From Helicoverpa zea (lineage: Eukaryota; Arthropoda; Insecta; Lepidoptera; Noctuidae): a stretch of DNA of 64,000 nucleotides. A program made the translations under genes and the position numbers. The notes below the pieces were generated by a model. That model did no database searches and was not told the DNA's origin. It saw nothing but the letters and a program-made list of their open reading frames with translations. The stretch's first letter is position 1, and every line of letters begins with the position of its first letter. The stretch lies in contig NC_061466.1 in the NCBI RefSeq assembly GCF_022581195.2, positions 11,842,001 to 11,906,000 on the forward strand, written 5' to 3'. This document shows positions 25,305 to 36,600 of this stretch, in pieces.

Positions 25305-26106
25305 TACACCGTGACTTTTTAGTCGTCTTACAACGGCAGCCCACTTCATGTATCCAATGACTAATAAACGATCATATAAAAAAAATATATTTATGAGATT
25401 TGAATGATTTTAAAATAAAAATTAATTCATTATTATGATGCATGGCGTAGATTATAAGAACACCCTGTTGTGAGCGCTGCCCGAATCTTATATCAATGGA
25501 GCGCGGCGCGTTGGGAAGGTACCTACTTTCTACCGTTTGATACGTAAACATTTTTTTTTCAGTATTTTTCTTTGCACCTACTATCTTAATTAAGTCATCA
25601 TCATCCTCCGAGCCTTTTCCCAGCTATGTTGGGGTCGGCTTCCAGTCTAACCGGATTCAGCTGAGTACCAGTGCTTTACAAGAAGCGACTGCCTATCTGA
25701 CCTCCTCAACCCAGTTACCCAGGCAACCCGATACCCCTTGGTTAGACTGGTGTCAGACTTACTGGCTTCTGACTACCCGTAACGACTGTCAAGGATGTTC
25801 AATGACAGCCGGGACCTACAGTTTAACGTGCCATCCGAAACACAGTCATTGGTGTCTAAGATATACTTAGAAGTACATACAAACTTAGAAAAGTTGCATT
25901 GGTACTTGCCTGACCTGGGATCGAACCCGCGCCCTCATACTTGAGAGGTTGGTCTTTTACCCACTAGGCCACCACGACTTTTTTAACTAAGTAAGGACTA
26001 TCTTAATTAAGTAAGGCTATAAAATTAATAATCGTGTCTAGTGGTATTTTATGTCGAATAGATTGAGTGGACCACCTTTGTAAGACGACTAAAAAGTCAC
26101 GGTGTA
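25305..26106. mobile_element. DNA transposon (non-autonomous) with about 28-bp TIRs and TA duplication, split by a SINE
   Basis: The termini TACACCGTGACTTTTTAGTC and their exact inverse at the right end (gactaaaaagtcacggtgta) are bordered by TA at 25303-25304 and 26107-26108. Without the nested SINE the element is about 390 bp and has no ORF. Confidence 0.85.
25596..25996 (-). mobile_element. tRNA-derived SINE nested in a TIR element, 16-bp target duplication
   Basis: Flanked by ACTATCTTAATTAAGT at 25580-25595 and 25997-26012. On the minus strand it carries box A tggcctagtgggt and box B gggttcgatcccagg, with the (GAT)n 3' end at 25596-25606. About 20 extra bases (ttttttaactaagtaagg) lie between its 5' end and the duplication. 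Confidence 0.9.
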
Positions 26107-26276
26107 TATGTATTGGGAAGATGCTTCGAGGCGTGAGAAAGGCGACGCAACAGCTGGAATACAGGTATTTATTTCATGGTATACTTTTAATAAAATTCCG
26201 AACTTAATGTTTAAATTTTCTCTGATACCACTGTTTTCATTTCAGTGTTAGATAACCCATTTATTGAGGGAGGCTT

Positions 26277-26438
26277 TTTTTTTTTTTTTTTTCCGACGTC
26301 AAATCATCAAATGACCCCTCCCGCTGTGGGTTAGCAGCGGTGAGGGAGTGTCAGACTCTTACTGACTAAAAACCGTCGTGTTCCGTCATAGGCCTTTTAT
26401 GTACCAGGGACGCGGTATCTCTTTCGAACAACCCGCAG
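26277..26438 (-). mobile_element. Short polyA retroposon (SINE-like), copy 2
   Basis: Same family as 11889-12071, inserted in the opposite orientation. The minus strand starts ctgcgggttgttcgaaagag and ends in about 20 A (polyT at 26277-26291 on the plus strand). It is flanked by the 15-bp direct repeat TATTGAGGGAGGCTT at 26262-26276 and 26439-26453. Confidence 0.85.
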
Positions 26439-26552
26439 TATTGAGGGAGGCTTAAACTCAAACTACTTCTTCTTCATTAACTAAAACTACTTCTGGCAGG
26501 TCTGGTAGCAGGATAAAAAGGTCCCTATCTATACATAATTATGTTATTCTGG

Positions 26553-26757
26553 TGAATCCTACTAATATTATAAACGCGAAAGTTTGTATGTATGGATGTT
26601 TGTTACTCTTTCACGCAAAAACTACTGAATGGATTTTAATGAAACTTTACAATAATATAGCTTATACATCAGAATAACACCTAGGCTACAATTTGTAAAC
26701 ATATTGTTCGAAATACGTAACCTGCGCAGACGAAGTCGGGGGCACCAGCTAGTAAGT
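26553..26757 (+). repeat. Helitron-like interspersed repeat
   Basis: Starts 'ctactaatattataaacgcg' and ends 'acgaagtcgggggcaccagc tagta', with 'tgtttgttactctttcacgc' and 'aaactactgaatggatttta' between. This is the layout of a second, related lepidopteran repeat family ending in CTAGT. Confidence 0.6.
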
Positions 26758-27083
26758 TATATTACTTCCAAGTTTTATCAAAATTCGTTCGTCAGTTTGC
26801 GCGTGAAGAAGTAACAAACACAAACACATTATCATCTTCATAATGTAGAGTGAAAATTATAACAAAAAAACTTGTCTAGGACCTGATTATAACGACATCT
26901 GTAATTACAGCCATACAGCGCTGTATAGCTAGCTCAAGCGCACATAATGAGACGCCTTCAAAGAGACGAGTCCGCTTTCAACAGCTTTTTCACAAGCGCT
27001 TTTTTAGCTAGATGGTTGTTTTTTTGTTAGAACTTCTTTTAATCTTAGTTGACAGAGTTTTTTTGCACTGTCTTATAATGAGA

Positions 27084-27332
27084 GGTTAAACTGTAGGTCC
27101 CAGCTGTCATTCAACATCTCTGACAGTCCTTACAGGTAATGAGAAGCCGGTAAGTCTGACACCAGTCTAACCAAGGAGCATCGGGTTGCCCGGGTTGCCC
27201 GGGTAACTGGGTTGAGGAGGTCAGATAGGCGGTCGCTCCTTGTAAAACACTGGTACTCAGCCACATCCGGTTAGACTGGAAACCGACCGCGACATAGTTG
27301 GGAAAAGGCTCGGTAGATGATGATGACTCTCC
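27084..27332 (+). mobile_element. tRNA-derived SINE, 5'-truncated copy
   Basis: Carries only the 3' two thirds of the family body, from 'gaggttaaactgtaggtccc' to 'gggaaaaggctcggtagatg atgatgac'. A small direct duplication of gggttgcccgggttgcccgg lies at 27183-27202. The tRNA-like promoter boxes are absent. Confidence 0.75.
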
Positions 27333-27492
27333 CCGAGTAACATTGGCTATATTTTATCCCGGTACCGGCAGTAATTCCTACACAACGCGGGTGAACCCGC
27401 GGAAAAACGGCTACTACTAAATAGTATTAACCTCTAAAAGTAAAGTAATCGACTAATTATAGGCATTGACCTCTCAGGGTTGTTTATTTGCG

Positions 27493-27505
27493 GTTGCCTA
27501 GCAAC
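27493..27505. promoter_or_regulatory. X-box (RFX transcription factor site) upstream of KATNAL2
   Basis: GTTGCCTAGCAAC is a perfect inverted repeat (GTTGC-CTA-GCAAC) fitting the RFX consensus of two RGYAAC half-sites with a short spacer. A further half-site, TTAGCAAC, follows at about 27512-27519. It lies 102 bp upstream of the KATNAL2 ATG, the spacing typical of X-boxes of ciliary and flagellar genes in flies and worms. Function here is inferred from sequence and position. Confidence 0.7.
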
Positions 27506-27606
27506 GCACCCTTAGCAACCGATTGAATACCTCGATGACAAGTTTATTGAGCTCTTGAATAATAAATTAATTGGCTTGAATATTATCTATTGAAGAATAA
27601 AGGAAA

Positions 27607-27654
27607 ATGGCTGGAATCACAAGACCTATGAGTCAGATGAGGAAACTTGAAACC
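27607..27654 (+). CDS. KATNAL2 exon 1
   Basis: Sixteen codons from ATG in a good context (aaaATGGCT), ending ACC|GTAAGT in phase 0. Start chosen because it joins in frame to the LisH exon and is preceded by the X-box. Confidence 0.8.
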
Positions 27655-30600
27655 GTAAGTCTTTAACATTGAATTATTTAGTTTTCTATAGGTTATCGGG
27701 TCATTGACTGTAGCTACTTTGGTAGAAATACTGTTAATTCAATAGAAATTCTACGCGTGTCGACAAACTCGTGTGCTTAATCTTGAACACCATACTTTTG
27801 TACCTTTTTAAATTTAAATAATATTCATTAATTTTGAAACTTTACTGCAGTTGAAGGATTGCTCTTTTCTCAACCTTTATCACAGTAATCGCACCAGACT
27901 AAAGGTGTTTTAAACGATAACAGTGAATCGGGGAAGGCTAAATTAAGTTTTCACAGTAGGTAAATACTGATTAGACTGATAATTAATTGGTGAGGACATA
28001 GCTTGGAATATGTGCTTTAAATCCCGCCGCCCCATCCAGGTATGGGAAGTAGTTTTCTTCAAGACGAGGGTGAAATCGCAGGCAAGCTAGTAAATTTTTA
28101 CAAATTAAGCTGGCAACCGATTTATACCGAGGAGAAAAAGTCATATATATTTTAATTGTTTCCTCAAAATGCGAATAATATGCGTCAAGCGTCTAGTTTA
28201 ATAACAAAATGCATAGTTTTTTAAATGAACTGCCTTATTATTCATACTGCATAATAAACACATTGGAACAAATTTCATTACACAAACATGTACTAGTAAA
28301 ATAGGCCATGGCACGATCTTCGTCCTGGGTCGGGCATCGAAGCCGTGACCCACAGATAGGAAGACAAATGATGCATCCTGGTGCCAACTGGACCATCCAA
28401 CTTCTATGTGGGTCAAACTTGTGTTATGGGGACGCCCACCTCTTTCTTATGGTTAGATAGAGACATGACATAAGGATAAAGTTTTGTTAGAGTGAGACTT
28501 TTATATATAATCTATACTAATATTATAAAGCTGAAGAGTTTGTTTGTTTGAACGCGCTAATCTCAGGAACTACTGGTCCGATTTGAAAATTTCTTTCAGT
28601 GTTAGATAGCCCATTTATCGAGGAAGGCTATAGGCTAGTTTTTATCCCGGTACGGGAAGTAGTTCCCACGGGATGCGGGTGAAACCGCTGGCAGAAGCTA
28701 GTTTGTTATATAATTATAGTATGTTTAAGTTGTTTATAGATCTAGTATTGTATATATGTGGTGGCCTTATCGTAGACTTGACCACTTCATGAAATGACTC
28801 GACCATTTCATGAAATGGTCCCGTTTCATGAAATGTTTCACTGTTTATTGGCCACATCATGATGTGACTTGGGCAAATCAATGATGAGAAATCGTTTCTC
28901 GATATGTGCAACTAAAAGCTCGGCTTCTTCATGAAATTATCAAAATTATATAATTGATCACATCGTAAAATAGTTATGTAAATTGCCCCTAGGGGCGCTG
29001 CCAGCGCTTTATTTACGTTTGAAGATGGCGGCCGTTGACTGCATTGAAAATTCTCGCAGCGAAAAATTGAATAATTCGTTTGAGGAAGAAAGTGACAAAA
29101 GAGTGTACGACGAAAATAATAATAATATTAAATAATTCTACGTTGGTGAATTATAACAACGTTTTTAATTATAAGGTTATAAAACAAATCAAGAACAGTA
29201 GGGTGACCACGCCAAAGACGTCCATGGACTATTACTGGCTGTCAAAATATGACGTTATGGAAACTGCAGATGAGGAATATCTTATATTTAATAAAAAATG
29301 CGTCGACGATCCTACTATGCGTATAATTCCGATGGAGAAGTATTTTGAAATATTAAAGGAAGTTCATAAAACTGTTGGATAAGGTGGACGACTAAAAATG
29401 ATTCAATACATTAAAAATAGGTTTATATCCCAAAGAAACCCATTGAGCTATTTATTGACTATTATTGTGTTATTAATAATAATATATATGACAGGAACAT
29501 ACTTTTCTGTTTAATTTGCTTACTCCAAACCCCATGGAATTATTTACCAGCGATGTAACCCTTATAACTTCTTGCGAGTAGTAGCGAGTGTAACATCCAC
29601 CAGATACAAGAACCCACCGCTCTCAGAACGCATCCCAAACGAGCCAGCTGAGCGCAGACCTAGGTAAGGTGGGGAAACTCGTCTACCCCTATAGTCTGCA
29701 ACATAGTATGCAACAATAATGTCCTCTTAGCCAATTATCGGCTACGGCGGCTGTTCTCATGTAAGGAGATTAGCCAACTGCGTGAGACATATTATAGTGC
29801 ACAAGAATTTGCGAGGTGACACACAGACACAGCTGCACTCACTATTCCTTCACTTCCATAGCCCGATGGGACGGCAATCCAACACGATCGGAGAGAGATC
29901 AGGCGCAGGACCGACATTTACGTGCTCTCCGATGCACAAATACCAACTTCCAAGCTGCGGGCTGTTTCGTGAAAGTCTCTAAAACCCACAAAGCGATTTC
30001 GGCTCGACCCGGGAATCAAGACCTCGTGCTCGACAGCTGCGCTTGCGACAGCTAGACCAACGAGGCAGTGAACCTACAGGTTACGTCATTTAAGATTAAG
30101 TGTGTTCTATTTTAAGATTCCTAAAATGTTACTAAAGTTCCTATTTTATTTAAATTATTATGTATGTCGGACTTAAAGGACAGGAACAAGTTCTTACTCT
30201 TTATATTTGCAATCGAAGTTATGAAAAAAACCTAAGTGTTTTTGCCTCCTGACAATTTTGAGCTGTGAAAAATTTCACAACTACCAGATTTTATGAAATT
30301 AAACTCCAATGGGTCGAATTACCTATGCTACGCGAGTTTCCCCCTTACCCAAAATATTGTGGATTTATATTAAATATTTTATGGATACCCTATTATACCA
30401 TACGGCCAGACGTGGATGACAAAATCGAGAAATGTTGACGATTTAACGATCTGGTCAAATTAACATGAACATTTCATGAAACGCAACCATTTCATGAAAT
30501 GCTCAAGCTTTTCATGAAGTGGTCAATTCTACGATATGGCTACGACATATATATATTGATATGGTGATTTTTTATGTATTAGTTTATAAGTATTGTAATG

Positions 30601-33600
30601 TATATATGTGTATTTGTATTTTTATGGGCCCTAGTTGCCTGAAATAAAAGAATAAATAAATAAATAAATATAGCTTCCGCTCGTGGCTTCGCCCGCGTGG
30701 TGTGTTGATAAAAAGTAGCGTATGTGTTAATTCAGGTTTTCACATATCTGCATACCAATAAATTTCAACCAAATCAGTCCAGCCGTTTGTGCGTGAAAGA
30801 ATAACAAACATACATCCATACATTCTCACAAACTTTCACATTTATAATATTTATTTAAAATATGTATTTTATAATGTACAATATCAGTAGAATATTAGTA
30901 GGACTAAGATTAAGTTATGTTGGTATAGTTTAAACCGTTTCACTAGTTTCGGAGCCTTTTCCCAGATATAATATTTTGCTTGCTTGTCAGCGAAAATATT
31001 CAATTTAAAAAATATTATTTCTTTTTTGATAACTATAAAGAGACAAAAGTTCCCTACTGATAAAAATTGAAAACAGTAATATCAGGCAATGATTTTTACT
31101 TAATTGTTAGGTAAGTTTTATGTTTTATCATTTGAATTGAATATCTAACAAAATCTCAAAAAAAATATTTTATCAATAATAATTCTTTGGATTATTTAAA
31201 TAACACTCCAAGTCCTACAAATATTTTCAGTTTTTTAGTCAGCCTGTTTAGGCCGACTTTCCAAAAATTCTACACTAGTTACCTTTGCTCCTAAAGGAGA
31301 TGGCCAAAAAAAAACCCAGAGTCGACAGAAACTTCGTATGTATGGTTGGATTCAGTATAATGTGTAGATTCCAAAAAGTATTTCATATCATCTAAAAACC
31401 ATGGGGTTCTCTTTTTACAAGGTTTTTTCGATGACGATTTTAGTACATAAAAAGCTTAACTTTTCTGATTGCTGTTCATTAGAAGTTGTGCATAGGGTAA
31501 AAACTTTACACTCAGGTGTGTGTCTGTTAGCATTATACAAGAGTGAAGGTTTAGAGCTGACCTGATGATGGAGAAGAGAGAAGGTTAAGGGAACTCGGCA
31601 ATGGTAAATATCAACTACCTCGTGTTTGGGCTTATATTATTCGTATTGAGACGAACTTTTCACTAATGCGAATAGTGACTAAAAAGCTAAAAATAAAAAG
31701 AAAATGTAATTTTTTTTATTTATTTTTTTATTGACCTTTGCCAGTTCAGAATGTTACCTACATATAATAGGGAAACCTCTTCAAGTAGGTAAGGTCGGTA
31801 CTTAATCGTATCTGGAGTGGTTCATGTGAATAGTGCAATGGGTGGGGGTCAAACTCAAGACCTTTTAATAACCAGGCAAACTCTGTAACTATGTTGATAT
31901 TACTATTGGCATGTATAATGTTAATATAGTTTATTTTTATGGTCCTTTATGTAAATAATCTCTAAAATCAACATAAATTCAACATAACCTATGTTTGCGA
32001 AAATATGATATAGCTCCTATACCCCATGGATTTCAGGCTAGAATTTTTGGCACCATCAAAGGTCTATCATAATGAACCCATTGGTACCCATTTCGTTGCT
32101 GTCGATTCTGGGTTTTTTTACTATGAAAATTTGGCCATCTCCTTACCGTCTGTTCTGACAACTAATAACCAGTAAGTTATCCTTTACTTGTGAACGAAAC
32201 CATAGCGCGATGCAGTTTTGTTCATATTGGTACAGCGCCATCTATCGAGCTCACGAAAAGACTGAGTTGGATTGCAAAATGTGTAATTTTAAATATTCTC
32301 GTTGACTTTTTTGGCATTAGAATTATGTGTTTTTAATACATAGGTTAATCTCTACATAGTTAACATTGTCGCTTTTTCTGTCAATATGTCTCTTTTCCCT
32401 TAACGCTTAAATCTTCTAAACTTTGCAACTGATTTAAATGCGGTTTTTTAATAGATAGAGTGATTGAAGAGGAAGGTTTATACGTCTAATAACATCCATC
32501 AAATTAGACGCGACGTACGCACCCGTGCGAAGCCGGGGCGGGCTAGTATTGTTAAAATGTTAGGTAAACTATTTTACCTACAAGATAACTTTGAATGATA
32601 AATGGTGAACTAGGTTCAACCGGCTTTAACAGCCCTTAAGTATTACTTATTATTTAGTTCACGTTCATAAGTAAGGCTGTATATCTTCTTAAATTTGACT
32701 ATTAGCTAATTTCATATCAAATACTTAAAGTAACAAAATAACACCCCAAGTCCTACAATTTTTTTTTCAATTTTTAGTCAGCCTTTTACCTAGGCCGACT
32801 TTTCAAAAATTCTACCAATGTTCCGGTCGGACTTCTTTCCATACTATCCATGTCATGTCCAAATATGTAAATTACATCCAGTAAGTTATCCTTTGCTTGT
32901 GAACGAAACCACAGCGCGATGCAGTTTTGTTTACATTTGGTTCAGCGCCATCTATCGAGTAAGCGAGAAGACTGAGTTGATTTAGAAAATGTGTAATTTT
33001 AAATATGCTCGTTGACTTTTTTGGATCCCTGCATAGTTAACAAAGTCGCTTTTTCTGTCCCTATGTCCCGTTGTACCTTTGTACGCTTAAATCTTCTAAA
33101 CTTTGCAACTGATTGTAATGCGGTTTTTTAATAGGTAGAGTGATTAAAGAGGCAGGTTTATATGTATAATAACATACATTAAATAGTGGGGAAATACTGT
33201 TGTCCCGTGCGAAGCCGTAGCGGGTCGGTAGTATTGTATATGGTAAACTATTAGGTATACCATATAACTTTGAATAATGATAAATGGTGAACTAGGTTCA
33301 ACCGGGGCTTCTTAATTACTATATCTTCTTAATTTTGATTATAAGCTAATTCCATAGCAAATACTTAAAGTAACAAAATAACACCCCAAGTCCTACAAAA
33401 TATTTTATTTTTTTTAGTCAGCCTTTTACCTAGACTGACTTTTCAAAAATTCTACCAATGTTCCGGTCGGACTTTCTTATCTTATCTTTCCATACTATCC
33501 GTGTCCATAATATATAAATAACATCCAGTAAGTTATCCTTTGCTTGTGAACGAAACCACAGCGCGATGCAGTTTTAGTTTATATCGAAACAGCGCCATCT

Positions 33601-36600
33601 ATCGAGTAAGCCAGAAGACTGGGTTGGTTTGGAAAATGTGTAACATTAAATATTCTCGTTGACTTTTTTGGCATTAGAATGATGTGTTTTTAATACTATT
33701 AATACACTTTTTTGGCATAACCTTCTAATGTTTAAACCTTTGTACTTACTTTTGTTAGCCTAGTAACATGTAAATAAATATAAATATTTCTTTCTTTTCC
33801 ATTATAGAAAGAGGCACTATTCCGAGCCAGGAAGCGTATCCTCAAGGTCTTGGTGCTGGGCTACTTGAAGCAGGAGGGCTTCTTCCACACAGCCGACACG
33901 TTCGCGTCGGAGGCAGCGCTTACTGGGGAGTATGAAGTCTGCGATAATATTGATCTGGATATTATATTGCAGGTAGTGTAGTTTATTTGATGATGATATT
34001 TTTGACGTGACAACGTCTTATAAATCGACGGAGCCGGCTGCACGCACGAAAAAACATGACTCATGCGGCGTTAAATCGCTCTGAGGCGTTCCGTTTAAGG
34101 CTAAAAGTGCAAGCGAGAGCACGCAACGAGAGACAAAGAGGCACGATCGGCCTCCGCTTTAGGCAGCGTTCGACATCTGACGATCAATTTCTTACATTTG
34201 TTCCCAACGAGTAACACCCTCAAATGTCACACTGTTACTCGATGGGAATGTTTTTAAGAAAAAATTCCCAACCAGTCACACTGTTGCCACATGCATATAG
34301 GTACAAACATAAGGCTGATTATATTTAGAAAATTCTTCTTTAAAGGTTCAAATTAATATTAGAAATAAGGACTGTTAATTATTGTAAAATGTGATGATTT
34401 ACTGTGATACATGCATATAGGTACAAACATAAGGCTGATTATATTTAGAAAATTGTTCTTTAAAGTTGAAATTAACATTAGAATTAATAACTGTTAATTG
34501 TTGTAAAATGTGATATGACGTTGTCACGTTCGACTATCGTCAGTAAACCGACTTTACAGACAACCGTTTTTTTTTTTTCGACTTCACTTTACGTCGACTT
34601 TTACTTCGCGGTTTCACTCGCGTCCTGTTGAAACTACTACCGGGATAAAATATTGTCTATATTAGGTACTCGGGAAGAGTGTAGCTTTACAACCGTAAAT
34701 GAATTCTTAAAATCGATTCAGTAGTTTCGGAGCCTTTAGAGTAGAAACAAACAAACAAAATAATATTTCCTTTTTGTTTTATTAGTATAGCTTTCAAGAT
34801 TGTGCGGTACATAGGGCTGTGAGATACAAAATAGAAGTAGTGGATGATAATGATTAAAATGTCTTCCTATAGGTACTTACCTGCTTTGTGTCAAATTGGG
34901 TATCAAATGGCATGTTCATCCTGTGTTCAATTCTCCCGGGTCCTTGACAAACCTAACATAGCTACAATGTATATAAAACACAGTTTACTTAGTTACGAGT
35001 ACATCTTACTTGATTGTGACATCTCAAGGGACTGTATGCAAGTGTAAACCTACTTAGTCGCTGCAACACAGCAATGTAACATTGTCATCAGCCTGTGCGT
35101 TTTCTCAGTCCCTTTACTATCTATACAGAGTGTGTCGCTCACAATCACATTAAATCCTATTGCATATACTTTATGATGTTCTAAGGCGAATTGTAAAAAA
35201 AATTACTTAATCCATTCAGAGGTTATACACAGGAGTCATTTTTCGTTTTTATAAATTTACTAGCCGTTTTCCCGCGGTTTCACCCGCGTCCCGTGGTAAC
35301 TACTGCCGGTACCGGGATAAAATATAGCCTATGTTACTCGTGGATAATGTAGCTTTCGAATGGTGAAAGAATTTTTAAAAACTGTCCAGTAGTTTTTGAG
35401 CCTATTCATTACAACCAAACAAACAAACAAAGTTTTCCTCTTTATAATATTAGTATAGACAACATCATGTGTAAAGCAGAGATAAAGTTAGGAGTATCGA
35501 ATGTTTTGATCAATTGACAGCTGTCAGTTTTCAAGGGAAAATTTCAGTTGTTTGTAATGACTGACTTTTATATGGTGTTCTAATTTTCGCACATTTTTAT
35601 TCTATTGGCTTTGTTTGAAAAAATGACGTTGTGAAAATTGAATTAAATAAAATTTTACCAATCAAATTAAAAATTACACATATCAGATTAATATCGCGTC
35701 AATATCCGATGTCATTTTAAATTTTACACCCCAAAGGAGGTATCTGGATAAGAATTTATCTACCACTACGCAAACTCGAGGGTCGCGTGAAATGGAAAAC
35801 GTGGCCCAGAGCCAAAGTAGCAAATGTGAAAAATTCAACATAAAGTAATTTTACGTAATGCATTTTTACTATCATTGAGCTATTTCCTTTTTTTCCAAAT
35901 TGTGGTTTCTTTTAAACGTGTCATTATCAAAACTTACCCACGCGTTTGGTCTCATCATCAGCTTTTTGATCGTCCCACAGCTGAACACAGGGTGACACAA
36001 GCCTCCTCTCACGCGGAGAAGGATTGGGCGTTAATCACCACGCTTGCTCAATGCGGGTTGGTGATTTCAGACTTTATTGTCCAGTTTTCCTCAAGATGTT
36101 TTCCTTCATCTGTTAATCAGTCATTGGTGTCCATGACAGATCTACTCAAACTCAGAAAAGGTGCATTGATTTTTGGTCATGATAGGTACAAACCTACATT
36201 CATTGGGTTATGTACACTTCATCCTTTGGCGCAAAAATAAAGGTTGTTTAACGCATCCAAAACAAGTTGTTTGAATGCCTAATAAACTAGAGATCTCTTG
36301 GGATCTGCACTTTGGTAACATTGAGCATAGAGTTACGTCCGCGGAGCCGTGCCAACCTCGTTACTGCGAGGAAGTATGACCGCTTATGCGTCTCCAGGGA
36401 GTTAGCTGATCCAAGGAAGGCTGTAATTTGTGGTTATTGGTTTTAAGGGATATTTAATGTATAAGTTATCGTCTTTCAACAGAGTCCTTTTATATTTTCA
36501 TTCTCCATCATTAATATTTCTTTTGCGGATGATGAGTAGACATAAGATGTTTTTGAGTTACAAATTCTTCATATCGTCTTGATTTTTTATTAAATCTGTT

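Larger units (their letters stand above)
28757..30547 (+). mobile_element. Ginger-like DNA transposon, 1.8 kb, decayed
   Basis: The termini start TGT and are inverted repeats of about 35 bp with a few mismatches (tatcgtaga.ttgaccacttcatgaa at both ends), bordered by TATA on both sides. Several copies of the palindrome atttcatgaaat lie just inside each end and could be transposase binding sites. It encodes a broken ORF (29025-29400) resembling the N-terminal part of KRBA2/SCAND3-like integrase-type transposases, and it is split by a SINE at about 29725-30070. It lies in KATNAL2 intron 1. Confidence 0.65.

Noticed and set aside
35875..36240. 121-codon plus-strand ORF
   Set aside because: Lies over a dispersed retroposon fragment and shows no protein domain.
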